The notes under the pieces were generated by a model. The model made no database searches, was not told the origin of the DNA, and saw nothing but the letters and a program-made list of their open reading frames with translations. The translations under genes and the position numbers were made by a program. 64,000 bases of DNA from Phytophthora quininea (taxonomy: Eukaryota; Oomycota; Peronosporomycetes; Peronosporales; Peronosporaceae): assembly GCA_011947345.1 (NCBI GenBank), contig JAAVTG010000568.1, forward strand, positions 310,001 through 374,000, written 5' to 3'. Numbering within the stretch: position 1 is the first letter of the stretch; each line of letters starts with the position of its first letter. Shown in pieces: positions 9,588 through 19,397 of this stretch.

Positions 9588-10535
9588 TTAACGCGTGCGT
9601 CCGGGTCCCTTATAGCTGGCGTACCATTCGCGCAGCGGCAACGGCACCAGAATCTCCTTCCCTCGATTCACTGCGTGCGTTGAATTGGGCTCGAGATTGG
9701 GGCACTCGTTAGTCATTTGCAAGGTGTCCGAGAAATCCGACTTTGCGAGACGCTCGTCCGATGCAGGAGTGCAAGCGTAGAGCGTGACATCTTCCCCATC
9801 GACCAGCCAACAAGTGTCGGTATTGATGTCGCCAAAGGCATCAAGATCGGATCTCGACACGTTGTACGTATCGCCGTCATAGCGAACGCGCACTTCGCTT
9901 TCATCGCCATCAGCCCAACGCGCCGCCAGAACTGCCGAGTCTAGCTCGTCGAGCAGTAGTGGTGGTTTCTTGGACATACAGCCGCTCGAAATGATAATTT
10001 CCCCAAAGTCCGATAGCGTCGCGTTCCACTCGTAACCTCTTCCACTCGAGACGGCAAGAGTTTGTTGGCGTATCGGGTAGACCTCGTAGTTGATCGCAGC
10101 CACAGCATCGAGCAGAATCGACCCGGCACTGCTGTTCCGTGGGAAGATCACTCCCGTCAAGCTCAAACTGCTGCTTCCACCCTCGACGTAGAGCTCACTT
10201 GCGTTGCGAACTTCTTTCAGCCACCCCGCGACCTTCTTCTGGGGAGCTGTGAGATTGTTAGCGCCCAGTGGCGACTGCGGCTGGCTTGGGACCTCGGCCG
10301 CTTCTACCAGGATTTTGTTGGGGTTGTTGTCGCCGCGATCCAGAAGGAGCACGAGTCCAATTGCGATCAGAACCAGGCCCACCAGCATCACCAACAATGC
10401 CCAGCTCCACCTGTCACGTGACGAGCGATCCAAGTCGCTATCAGCGTCGCGATCGTAGGACGAGGCAAGCGACACGGTGCTTGGTGGAGCCGCTCGCTTT
10501 CGCGTCTCCGTCGCCTCTGTCGCCTCGCGATCCAT
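9588..10535 (-). CDS. Single-pass membrane glycoprotein (tandem member 1)
   Basis: About 315 residues from the Met at 10535 (MDREATEATETRKR); an upstream in-frame Met at 10649 is also open but gives a poor N-terminus. A basic and acidic cytoplasmic tail of about 45 residues is followed by one strong membrane segment (WALLVMLVGLVLIAIGLVLLL) and then an extracytoplasmic part with six N-glycosylation sequons (for example NASE, NSSA, NATL, NVSR) and paired Cys. It is type II in layout. No known domain. The gene 300 bases upstream on the same strand has the same layout, so the two may be diverged paralogues. Confidence 0.75.
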   Translation of the reverse strand: MDREATEATETRKRAAPPSTVSLASSYDRDADSDLDRSSRDRWSWALLVMLVGLVLIAIGLVLLLDRGDNNPNKILVEAAEVPSQPQSPLGANNLTAPQKKVAGWLKEVRNASELYVEGGSSSLSLTGVIFPRNSSAGSILLDAVAAINYEVYPIRQQTLAVSSGRGYEWNATLSDFGEIIISSGCMSKKPPLLLDELDSAVLAARWADGDESEVRVRYDGDTYNVSRSDLDAFGDINTDTCWLVDGEDVTLYACTPASDERLAKSDFSDTLQMTNECPNLEPNSTHAVNRGKEILVPLPLREWYASYKGPGRTR

Positions 10536-10958
10536 ACTCCCTACTGAGCAGCTAGCATGGCACAGCCGAAGCGAAAGGTGGCTGGTGTACGACAGCCTCG
10601 CAGCTTCCCAAACTCCGGCGAAAGGGATTGCCAATATGTCAACCTCCAAGCTGGAAACACAGCTTTTCTAACGGTGCGGCGGTAGTGTTGAGCAATGGAC
10701 GACCCAGCAGACATTTTTCATGCAAACTTTGCTGAGTGGCGGTGGCGGTCGAATACGCGTGATGCCCAAGAAACAGAGCCTGCAAAAGTTAGATGGCGAC
10801 GATTAGCAATTGGACCTATGCGACTGAAAATGTCCATCTCCAGGCCGTTGAAGCTTTGTTGAACAAGACAACACGAATCCAGCTGCACTACGATTTGCAT
10901 GTATCTCTCTTCTTCATAGCTAACGCTGTCTGCTTCAACGGCGTCTGCTCTCACGAGC
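10536..10958. other. Intergenic region between the two membrane glycoprotein genes
   Basis: Contains the 3' end region of the upstream gene and the promoter of the downstream one. Short ORFs (for example 10718-10954 minus) are not supported. Confidence 0.4.
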
Positions 10959-11735
10959 TCAACTTTTCTTGCAGAGCTTCGGGCTTAAGCACCGAGGCGA
11001 CTGGCTCGGACACGTTTCACCTGTAGTCATGGGGGCATCGAGGTACTCGCACTTGCTCAAAAGTGCCGGCGAAATGCTACGTCCTTGGTCGACTGCACTC
11101 GCCACCAGCGTCGCTTGTAGCAGGGACGTCTTGCCGTGAATTACCAGCACTGAGCTGTGCTTGTAGTCATCGACAGTTTCTGGGGCCCTTGGTGCTTGAA
11201 ACCAGTCTTCCGCACACATGACGAATGGCATCTCGTAGAACGTAAACTGCAGTGGACTGGAACACTTGACGTGAAACTCGGCGTATTCGTCGGGGGTGAA
11301 CGCACTGTGGGCCACGTCTTGGATCGTGTGCAGCGGCGGAATATCTTTCGTCGTCACACATGTGCCGTGTTCATCGCTCGAGTTGCTTGTCCTGCGGTAT
11401 CCTCGATGGTTTGTCAGCACCACTTGCTCGCTCGCATTGGGGACGAGTGATGTGAGCTCCATGTGACTGTTGAAGCGGAGTCTGCCGGTGCATTCCGAGC
11501 TGCACGGATGCACTTGGCCCGTGACGTTGAGTCCTTTCGTCTGCAGTGTAAGGTGGAAGTCAACGGCTGAGGAATTCTCGACCGCGGCGAGGATGTCGCT
11601 CATCTGGTGGCGAGCCGTCGACGCGGACGTTGCCACCACCCACAGACACATTGCGACGCTGATCCCCACGAGCACAGCGAGACCGAAGCAGACACAGTCG
11701 CGAGAAGTCCATCGAGGACGTCTGAGAGACTCCAT
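10959..11735 (-). CDS. Single-pass membrane glycoprotein (tandem member 2)
   Basis: 258 residues from the Met at 11735 (MESLRRPRWTSRD); the Met at 11771 adds 12 residues. A short basic tail is followed by a membrane segment (CVCFGLAVLVGISVAMCLWV) and an ectodomain with four sequons (NSSA, NVTG, NASE, NSSD) and at least eight Cys. It shares layout and weak motif order with its downstream neighbour (Cys, then PPL plus an acidic helix, then two Cys), which suggests an old tandem duplication. Function is unknown. A 126-bp piece of it is copied at 4703-4828. Confidence 0.7.
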   Translation of the reverse strand: MESLRRPRWTSRDCVCFGLAVLVGISVAMCLWVVATSASTARHQMSDILAAVENSSAVDFHLTLQTKGLNVTGQVHPCSSECTGRLRFNSHMELTSLVPNASEQVVLTNHRGYRRTSNSSDEHGTCVTTKDIPPLHTIQDVAHSAFTPDEYAEFHVKCSSPLQFTFYEMPFVMCAEDWFQAPRAPETVDDYKHSSVLVIHGKTSLLQATLVASAVDQGRSISPALLSKCEYLDAPMTTGETCPSQSPRCLSPKLCKKS

Positions 11736-11988
11736 TGGCAAACCAGTCGACGAGAAAGCGCTCCGATTCAATGTACAACAATCCTCCCAATATTACCCGC
11801 GCTCGCCAACACAAACCAACTACCTAACTACAACTCATAAAATAACGGGGACGACAGCCACGACAAAGGAGAGACCAGCAACTTGGGACCAGTCGTACCA
11901 GACAGTTGAATACTGGCTGCTGCCAAACGATCCAGTTGGTGCTGATTTCCCCTCGCACGTGCAGCCGTTCCATCCACTGCATCGTCCC

Positions 11989-13720
11989 TTAGAAGGTCAG
12001 CAGTGGGCCCACGACCAGGTTCTCCCAGCGCAGTGCCAGTACCAGCACCTCGCGCATCCAAAAGGCAGCGTCCGAGTTGGTCGCGTAGCCCAGCGAGCCG
12101 CCGTACTCAACCTCAAAGCCGCGGATCCGCTGGCCTTCCACCTCCGGTAGTGTCGTAAACTTCCACCAGATAAAGGCTTTGGACCAGATCACGCACTTGG
12201 ACGGCGCAGAGCTCGTGCCATTGATCAGGTGCAGATCCTGCTCGTCCTGCGGGTTCATGTCCCGAATGCAGACCAAGTGGCCGTCCGGCGTCTTCGTGCG
12301 GAAGAGCAGGTAGATCGTGTGGTGCACCCAGCCGTCCACTGTGTGTTTGATCTTGCGGCGCACCACCACCACGTCGTTCTCGAAGCGCTGCAGCACCTCC
12401 ACTTTGACCTCCAAGCTGTGGCCAAAGTAGCGCGTCACCTGATCCTGCACTGCTCGCATCTCCCAGCTACGAGCTGCCAGGTCCTCACTACAGTCTTTAG
12501 CGAACTTCTTATGGAACATGAAGTTCACATTGTTGCCGACGAGTTTGCGCTTCTCACGCCAGCCGCAGATCTCGAGGCCGCTGGTGATAAAGTCCTCGCT
12601 GTTGGAGAACGCCTCGATCTCGAGGAACGAGTCGCGCATGATGCGAAGACACATGGCCTCCTCCAGGGGACGCCACGACCGAGGCGCATGGAGGTCGAAG
12701 AGCTCTTCTGCGACCGAGTCGGACGCTGATTCGCGCTGTGATGGGATCAACACGTGAGAACTCTCTGTCCAGATTTGAAAGACAAAATGGAGGCAGGGGA
12801 AGGACGTACGTGGTCGTACTCGAGTTGCAGCATGGAGTGGAAGAAGCGGTGGTCGTCCAGCGCCTTCCGCAGACCGTAGTTGTGGTTGGTGAGGTGCGTG
12901 GCCTCCATGGTCAGCTCCGAGATGCGGCGACGCGTCGGGTCCTCCGATTTGACGCCCTCGCACAACTCCTTGATGCGTCCTTCCAGCTTGACGACCGTCT
13001 CCTTCATGGTCATCATCGATTGCTACGCAAGGTGTCAAACAGCCAAGAAAACGGTCAGCATCAAGAGATCCGCAGCCACAACACCAGAACGGCGTCTCGA
13101 CACAGATGAAAATGCTGAGTCAGCACTACTCCGTCTAGTCGACATCTCTCTTACCTCTCGTTTGTGGCGACTGCGGCGCTCGTAGCTGCGTAGCCTGGCC
13201 TTGGCGGCCGACGGCGGGGGTCGTTTTGGTTTCTCCTTCTTGGTCTTTAGTGTGGGTTTCCTGCCGCGTCGCTTCTTCTCCTGAGCGGGCAGGACGCCGT
13301 GCAGTCCGAGGGACGGCAGGGGCGCCACCGCCGTCGACGGAAGAGCCCGTCGGCCTGCAGGCCGCTCTGAGGGGCCGTCTCCAGCATCATCGTCATGACC
13401 TCGTCGGGCCCGCTCTCCGACAGCTCGCCGCTGATCAGGTCCTCGTGCAGCGCCAGGGCGGCGGCGTCCTCGTCCTGGTCGGTGGGTGTTTGCGGCTCGG
13501 CGTCGCGCAGGGCGGCGCTCCAGAGCGACTCAAGCTCGGTCTCTGCGTCGTCCTGCTCGTCCTCCTGTTGGCCGTTGGGCAGCATGAGCCCCATGACGGC
13601 GGCGCTGGCGTCGTGCTCGAGCTGGTCCAAGCTCGTGAGCTCGCCCAGGTCCTCGTCGCTCAGCATGAGGTTGAGCTCGCTGTTGGGGGCGTCCAGCGCG
13701 GTCTGCATGAGCTCCAGCAT
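11989..13720 (-). CDS. bZIP-type transcription factor with M96-like C-terminal domain
   Basis: Exons read right to left: 13155-13720, 12810-13022 and 11989-12735, with introns 13023-13154 (GTAAGA...TAG) and 12736-12809 (GTACGT...CAG), both keeping phase. Exon 1 gives an acidic N-terminus (LMLSDEDLGELTSLDQLEHD), then a basic region RGRKPTLKTKKEKPKR and RLRSYERRSRHKRE, which continues across the intron into a leucine-zipper-like helix (ETVVKLEGRIKEL). Exon 3 is the long C-terminal part seen in oomycete bZIP/M96 mating-specific-type proteins. The frame changes once between 13260 and 13390; a 119-base GT-AG intron fits, but one missing base is just as likely. Nuclear DNA-binding regulator; targets unknown. 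Confidence 0.75.
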
Positions 13721-14744
13721 GGCTTTGGTGGTTGTCTGGCTCTGGCTGAGTGCGACTGCGCTCGGCGTCGAGGATGCGCTGTGGGGCGCGAATCAGACAC
13801 TAACAACGGCGGCTCGGCGCTCTGCTCTCGGCGCGGGCAATCGGGGACTGAGCGGCTGGCTCGAGGCGGTTCTCGTCCTCACGGTCGCCGGTACTGTAGT
13901 GGGGGGCGAAAGGGGTTCCAGTCCGTTCTTTTCTTCCGGCCAAGTTCAAGTTCGAGGAACTCCTCGAGGTTTTTAACTGGAAGGCCAGCTGAAAAAAGCA
14001 GCTTGCATCAGAGGGCGGCCGCAGGCAGCCGAACGAGCGAGCGAAAAGGGCGGACCGTTTCAGCATGGCGAGCATGGTGGGCGAGTGCAAGCAGCAGGTC
14101 GCGGCGGCGAGACGAAAACGCTGTGCCGGTGCCCCAGGCCTTGCTCCATTTCGAGGGTACATGAGCTCGTCATGTTGAAAGTCTGCTTGGGGTGCCGCCC
14201 TTCTATGATTGGCTGGCCCGTTTTCCCCACGTGACGCGATGGTGTAGATGTCACTCAAGCGCGCCCCCGCGACAGTGTCGGCAAGTTCAACCACCTGCAC
14301 TCTGCGTATCTTTACGGCGGGTCGGCGTCGCCGTTGGGGCGATGCGATTTCACGGCACGTGATCAGGGCCGCAGGCTTGGTGGGGCGACCTCGCCAGCCT
14401 TTCGCGATCAAAGTGTACTGCAGCCGAAGCAAGCAGGCAACAGGCTCCAGGTCGTCTGGGGCCTGGCGACACGAAAGACAAGACGAGCGGCTGCAAGCGG
14501 ATTAGCTTCAACGTGCCAAAAGTTAAACGCTGCGTGTCCACGCTGCAGCGGTGCGGACAGATTAACAACGGCCGTCGTCGTGGAGAGCCCCGCCTGTGGC
14601 GAGGCAGCCGTGGAGACCGCCACCACCGCATGCACCTTCATGCTTGTCTTGTCCGTCGCGAAAGGACAGAGCTGAAGCAAAAAGACCATTCTTCAGGATA
14701 AGACACACGCCGTGTTGCCATTCGCCGCTCTTTTCGTCACCACG
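13721..14744. other. Intergenic region between divergent genes
   Basis: About 1 kb between the bZIP start and the five-exon membrane gene. It is GC-rich, and a 210-codon minus-strand frame (13800-14432) has no features of a real protein. Both promoters should lie here. Confidence 0.4.
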
Positions 14745-15779
14745 ATGCCGAGGCTCCTGTTGCTGCTGCAGCAGTGGCGCTGTGCGCGCGAGGGCCTGGG
14801 GCACTCGGAAATCCAGCGCGCACAGGAGCTGCTGCTGACGGGGCCGCTGCAGACCGTGGTCGCGAGCACAGTGGCGTGCGGGTGGGAGGCGCTGGCCAGC
14901 GACCACAGCAGCGTCCTCGCCGCCCGGACGCTGCTGCTGCTGCTCGCTCCACAGCTGGCTGTGGTCGTCGTCGCATGCTTTCTGGCCGTCAACAAACGGG
15001 TACGTTGGCGTTGCACGTCGGATTTCGCGAATATGGCTGTATTGCACGTCGTGTTCTCTAAATATGACTTCAATGATTATCGGCGACCGACGACCGACCT
15101 TTCTGCTGCATGGTCCACTCTCGTCTCGATTGACGCGGGTGTTGAGGGTGTTGCAGGCGAAATGGACCACTACGCTGCTGCTCCTGCTGCTGGCTGCGAT
15201 TATGTTGGCGGGGCTGATGACCTCGGGCTTCCGTCTGGGCATCGCGCTCTGCTGCTGCAGTCCCGCGCTCTGGTACGCATCTCTATTTTTTCCGACGGTC
15301 TCGTTTTAGTTGAGCGGATCACGACGGCGTGGTAAGCTTTAACGACATTGCGTATGGCATGGACGTCCAAACACTTGTTTAACATTAGCCCGATCACGCG
15401 CGCTTCGGACGAGCAGCATGCCTCGGCAGTCTGCAGCGTCGTGCTTGACAACTGGTACGGCGCATGACATGGTGGATTTTCAATAGTAATTGTTGCCTTT
15501 TTCCGCAGCTACATGGCGTTCCTCCGCAAGACCGCCCACTTTTGCGGCACGGCAGCGCTCGCGGCGCCAATGGTACGATTGAGCGCATCGCCTGGTTGGC
15601 AACAGCCTGCGGGCAGAGCATCCGCTGGGAGTTGCCGCCGCTGACGTCGCCCTCATCACTCGTTCCGGTTCTTGCTTCAACTGCAGGCGACGGTCATCCT
15701 CGCGGCGCTCGCTGACGCCACCGGCCAGACTGCAGCGCATTGTCGGCACTTCCTCGCCCGCACGCGGTTCAGCGGATGA
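14745..15779 (+). CDS. Small multipass membrane protein, five exons
   Basis: Exons 14745-14999, 15157-15272, 15389-15454, 15509-15572 and 15687-15779 join to 197 codons plus TGA. Every junction is GT-AG and phases agree throughout; all four donors begin GTACG. The product has hydrophobic segments near residues 58-80 (LLLLLAPQLAVVVVACFLAV), 90-115 (TTLLLLLLAAIMLAGLM) and in the fourth and fifth exons (TAALAAPMATVILAALA), so probably four membrane passes, and a Cys-rich CCC. No family recognised. The gene model is my own reading from splice signals; exon 3 is the least certain. Confidence 0.6.
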
Positions 15780-16071
15780 ACACTCGACCAGTAAACCTCT
15801 TGCAGCGACGAGCGCAGGAGAGACCAAAGACGTACAGCTAGCACAGCAGAAACATTGTCAGTCGAGGCGTCCTTCACAGTGGACTGTCCTGCTTCAGCTT
15901 CAGCTTCAGCTACGAGGTGTATATCGCCAAACTTCCCGAGCAATACAAATATGTCGTCTCCACTGACCAATGGCTCGTTATTGAGGTCATCTCAAAGAAT
16001 ATTCATTTATCCCCCAGCTATGGTAGCTCCGCAGCTCCTCGCCCAGCAGACAGCTCAATAAATTCAACGCC
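15780..16071. other. Convergent intergenic spacer
   Basis: Separates the 3' ends of the membrane gene (plus) and the PHAX-type gene (minus). An AATAAA is visible at 16056-16061. No gene is supported. Confidence 0.4.
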
Positions 16072-16719
16072 TCACATCTGCATGTCCTCGGCGACTTGTC
16101 CTTCCTCGACAGTCGTTGCCACTGCCGCAGCAGGCACTCCCTCCACCTTGGCCTCTCCTTCCCCTTCCTTTAGAGACAGTCCGTCGAAGCCCAACTTGGC
16201 AAGGGTCTTGTCCATCCGCTGGCGCTGGCGGTTGCGCGCCTTCTTCTTGGCGTCCTTCTTCTTGCGGTCCTCCACCTCGTAGATGGTGCGGTACGTCTCT
16301 CTCGGCACCTTCTCCCTCAGCAGCGTGAAGAACACGCCGCCCGACGTGCGTCGTCTGGGCTTGTACTCGCGCGAGAGCTCGTCCACGACAAAGAAGAGCT
16401 CGGGCTTGCCGCTCTTCTCGGCGCTCACCTGCTGGCCGCCGTCCTTCTCCAGGCGCAGCGTCTCGCGCAGCAGCTGCCACGACAGTTTGGGGCCCGCGTG
16501 CTTGACCACGCGGTGCAGCAGCGCCACTTTGGGCTCTTTCAGCAGCTCGGACAGCACGCGCGGCATGTCTTTGGTCAGCGGCTGCTTGAGGTGGTGGCGG
16601 CGCTTGGGCTTCTTGCTGTGACTCTGCGGCGTGTCCGGGCGGTGGCGGCGGCGCTGGCTGCGGCTCTTGCTCGGGCTCTTGCTGGGCGTGGCCGGCGCAG
16701 GCGGAGCGGCGACCTCCAT
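16072..16719 (-). CDS. PHAX RNA-binding-domain protein
   Basis: 215 residues from the Met at 16719 (MEVAAPPAPATPSKS). After a basic Ser/Pro/Lys-rich N-terminus, a helical domain runs from about residue 55 (LSELLKEPKVALLHRVVKHAG) through LLRETLRLEKDGGQQ to the diagnostic RRRTSGGVFFTLLREKV, then a charged coil rich in Lys and Arg. This matches the RNA-binding domain of PHAX, the adaptor for nuclear export of capped U snRNAs. The N-terminal export-signal region of animal PHAX is not seen. The frame is open upstream of this ATG and preceded by an AG, so a longer spliced form that includes the Nudix segment to the right cannot be excluded. Confidence 0.75.
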   Translation of the reverse strand: MEVAAPPAPATPSKSPSKSRSQRRRHRPDTPQSHSKKPKRRHHLKQPLTKDMPRVLSELLKEPKVALLHRVVKHAGPKLSWQLLRETLRLEKDGGQQVSAEKSGKPELFFVVDELSREYKPRRRTSGGVFFTLLREKVPRETYRTIYEVEDRKKKDAKKKARNRQRQRMDKTLAKLGFDGLSLKEGEGEAKVEGVPAAAVATTVEEGQVAEDMQM

Positions 16720-16844
16720 CGTTGAGGACAAGTTTGGATGCTGAACAAGAAAGTGATGGGTCTCCCGCCAAAAATGGCGCCGACAAAGAAAAGCATTATC
16801 TGTATGCACGTTTTTGAAAATAACTTCAACTTTGCTCGTCGAAA

Positions 16845-17565
16845 ATATTGATGGTCGACTGCAACAGCGACCAAAACCCCGAAACTTACCCCTGCTTCCT
16901 CCCAGATCTCGCGCGTCGCACTCGCAGTGATGGCCTCATCTGCATCCCAGCCACCCTTGGGCAAGATCCACTTCTCCGGCTGGCCGTCGGCCGCGGGTCT
17001 GGAGCTCGAAATGAGCATCACATCGTTACCAGTGCCGAGGACGTTCGTATGAGTGCCTTCGGCACGAGAGATGACGCTGCACGACAACAGACGTCGATCG
17101 CCGTCGTAGCGCTGGATGTCGCGACCCACGCGAGACACCAACCCGGCATCGATTTTAGCGCCGGTCCCAGCATCCTTGTGGAGCCCCTGCGAGCTCAGCT
17201 TTGCGGTGAGCTTCTGCTTTGTCTCTTTGGACGTGGCGCCTGCGTGCTCAAACTCCTTCACAGCATTAGATGCCACTTGTTTCTCCTTCGCAGTCATTGA
17301 CACCGCTTTCTCTAGCTTTGCCACCGCACCCGCGTCAAGAGGTGCCTCTCCTCTTCAGCGTCGGAATCATCGAGGTCGTCGGCGTTTCCTCGCAGGGATC
17401 GCTTCACGTTGTTGTCTCAATGTCGGCAGCCAATTCGCGGGACAAACGCGCAATCTCGGAGTCGAGGTGGGCGATGTCGAGCTTGTCTGCGTTGGGGGTG
17501 GCCGAGGCTACTCCTGAGCAAACGAAGGCTGCCAAGGCGATGAGCAACAACAGACGCACAAGTGA
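16845..17565 (-). pseudogene. RxLR/dEER-type secreted effector relic with Nudix box
   Basis: Read right to left: a hydrophobic secretory-signal-like segment (17500-17562) that lacks an ATG (GTG stands at the expected place), then an RSLR motif, an acidic run ending in EER, a Lys-rich helical part, and a Nudix box GGWDADEAITASATREIWEE that fits G-x5-E-x7-RE-x2-EE-x-G exactly. The three parts lie in three frames, each shift equal to one lost base (near 17405 and 17345). After the Nudix box the similarity stops at 16890, where a GTAAGT stands. RxLR effectors with Nudix domains (Avr3b type) act inside plant cells. Here start, frame and C-terminus are all damaged; part of the damage may be sequence error. 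Confidence 0.6.
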
Positions 17566-17698
17566 AGTCGAGCGGCTCGGCGACGCTGAGCACGACGCTG
17601 CCCTGCATGAGGTCTCCGGCCAGGTACTGTGTGCGGTCCAGCACCACGTTGAGGCTGCCCTTGACGCCCAGGCCCAGCGCTTTGGCCACTTTGCCCAT
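17566..17698 (-). pseudogene. Arrestin N-terminal fragment
   Basis: The first 45 codons of an arrestin-like protein: MGKVAKALGLGVKG, then LNVVLDRTQYLAGDLMQGSV and LSVAEPLDF, the beta-strand pattern of an arrestin N domain. The match ends abruptly at about 17565, where the effector relic begins in the same direction. Arrestin fold proteins are several hundred residues long, so this is a truncated piece. The junction may be a recombination point. Confidence 0.6.
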
Positions 17699-17876
17699 GT
17701 TGTCGTAGTTGTTGTGTGCACATGGGGTCCATGGTCGTGGTGACGTCCATGGAGAAGGCGATCGACCTGCTCTCCGGGTCCATGACGTGCTCAAAGCTGT
17801 GAGCTGGACGACGAACGCAATGCCTTCATCGTACTGTAGGCGATGAGGAGAAATACCCACGAGCTCCGAAGATCTC

Positions 17877-17889
17877 GCTCTCATTCTGC
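17877..17889 (+). promoter_or_regulatory. Oomycete initiator-like element
   Basis: CTCTCATTCTGCC stands a few bases before the ATG at 17892 and fits the TCATTYY core of the oomycete Inr. The short leader is normal for oomycetes. Motif match only. Confidence 0.3.
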
Positions 17890-17891
17890 CG

Positions 17892-18966
17892 ATGGCGCAC
17901 TCGACGGACCGACTCCGCTTCGTGGTCGAGCTCAGGGCCGAGCTCGACGCCCGCGTCAAACGCACCATTCCCCGCGACCAATATGAGTGGCTCAAGTCAG
18001 ACATGTTCTATCCCCAGACAATAAGGCACATTGAGACGGCACTCAAGAACTCTCCGCCTGCGCTGGCGCCTGCGGCCACCAAAGCCATGCGTGAGCGCCA
18101 TCGGCGCATCGTGGCAGCCCTCCGTGAGTTGGGTCTTACAGACCGGAGCCAAGCCGCGGACTTGAGAGCTGGATGCAAGGGCGTCTCCGAGAGCCATGAG
18201 AAGGAGCGGTGGTTTGCCGCCAACACGTTGGTCGATGTCTGGAACAACCGCCACGGGCTCCCAAAGCCTTTGGGGCGCCGCCCGAAGAGCGCACCGGGCA
18301 TCATCACGGCGGATCTCCTCCCCGAGCTGGCTTCGCAAGCTGCTCGTGCCGCAGCCCCTCCAGCCAGTCAACCAATACGTTTCCGCGACCTACCGACGGA
18401 GCTCAAGCCCGCGCCACCACTCATTGCCTGCACAGAGCACACTTTCCCTGCGGTCTTGTGGAGATGCTGTTGGTCGTCAGCTGGGCCAGCGACAACATCA
18501 CCGTCGCATCCTTCGTCGTAACCAACGTGGCCATCGCCGAGGCCCTCCGTGCTGCTGCCCGTCGGGTGCTCGAAATTGTTGTCTACATGGACACGAGTGA
18601 GGCCAAACTCGGAGGTTCTTCAGATGGAGAAATCCTCCTCGACTTCCTGCGCTGTGATGTTCCCATTTTCACGACGTCAACGCCGTCAACCATGATGCAC
18701 ATGAAGGGCATGACAATTGACGACGCCATGAAGTTTTCAGGCTCGAGCAACCTGACGGGAGCGGGCTTGATCCACCGCTCCGTCGGGTGGGCACCGGGTG
18801 GAGTCGGGAAAACAACGTTGAGGACATTGAGGTCACCTTCGAGACGCCCATTTCGACGCGCTTCCGGAAGAAGGTGCTGCAGGCCTCAATGCCGCCGTAC
18901 GGCGTGCCCGTGGACGAGAAGATGCTGGCGATGGCGCGCTCTAAGAAGAAGCGCGGAAGTACGTAG
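17892..18966 (+). CDS. PLD-superfamily protein with one HKD motif, two frame breaks
   Basis: An N-terminal helical part (about 180 residues from MAHSTDRLRFVVELRAELD) is followed by a phospholipase D/nuclease fold: VEMLLVVSWASDNITVASFV, IAEALRAAARRVLEIVVYMD, then HMKGMTIDDAMKFSGSSN, which satisfies H-x-K-x4-D-x6-G-S-x-N exactly, and WSRENNVEDIEVTFE near the end. Frames change near 18450 and 18795, each consistent with one missing base. With one HKD motif it resembles Nuc-type enzymes that dimerise. It could be a nuclease or a phosphodiesterase; substrate not deducible. Whether the breaks are real is open. Confidence 0.6.
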
Positions 18967-19000
18967 CTCGATGCTCGTAGCTCGTAGCTCGTAGCTCGTA
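18963..19000. repeat. Heptamer tandem repeat (GTAGCTC)n
   Basis: Five tandem heptamers, the second imperfect (GATGCTC), overlapping the stop codon of the PLD-family gene and touching the CAND1 fragment. It marks the join between the two. Confidence 0.8.
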
Positions 19001-19002
19001 CG

Positions 19003-19270
19003 CGTTCTCCAGGAAAAGTTGCTTGCCATTTTCCACCGTCGCAAGCTTGGTGAGCAGTCGCGAGCAGACACCCGTGGCCACAGACGCCCCTGTGGCCTGC
19101 GAGACGTCGGCCACGATGGTCTTGAGGCCGATCGAGTAGATATCGCGCAGCTCTGGCTTGCCGTTGAGGATCAGGTCGCAGAGCTTGGCGCTGGGTGTGC
19201 GTCGCCACAATTTGATCACGATCGAAACGCTTCGCCTGCACTCGCTGGGCACGTCCAAGACAAAGCCGGT
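19003..19270 (-). pseudogene. CAND1: CAND1 (TIP120) gene fragment
   Basis: A continuous stretch of about 85 codons without start or stop of its own. KLCDLILNGKPELRDIYSIG followed by LKTIVADVSQATGASVATGV is characteristic of the N-terminal HEAT repeats of CAND1, the cullin-associated exchange factor for SCF ubiquitin ligases. The intact protein has more than 1,000 residues, so this is a small internal piece. On its 3' side it runs into the heptamer repeat. It is most likely a captured or rearranged fragment. Confidence 0.6.
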
Positions 19271-19397
19271 CAGCGGAAACGGTGGCCGAATATGAGGACA
19301 AAAGGTAAATTGCATTAGGAATGTTTTTCCTTCCTGACTGGACTGCGTCTACTACAAAATCGTCGACGTCACAATATACACCGCGGGGACAACAAAC

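Noticed and set aside
13226..14164. 312-codon plus-strand frame
   Set aside because: Antisense to exon 1 of the bZIP gene; Val/Leu/Gly/Arg-rich composition typical of a GC-rich shadow.
13800..14432. 210-codon minus frame upstream of the bZIP gene
   Set aside because: No domain and odd composition; more likely the 5' region of the bZIP gene.
18963..19000. CRISPR-like array
   Set aside because: Seven-base units without spacers; a simple tandem repeat in a eukaryote.
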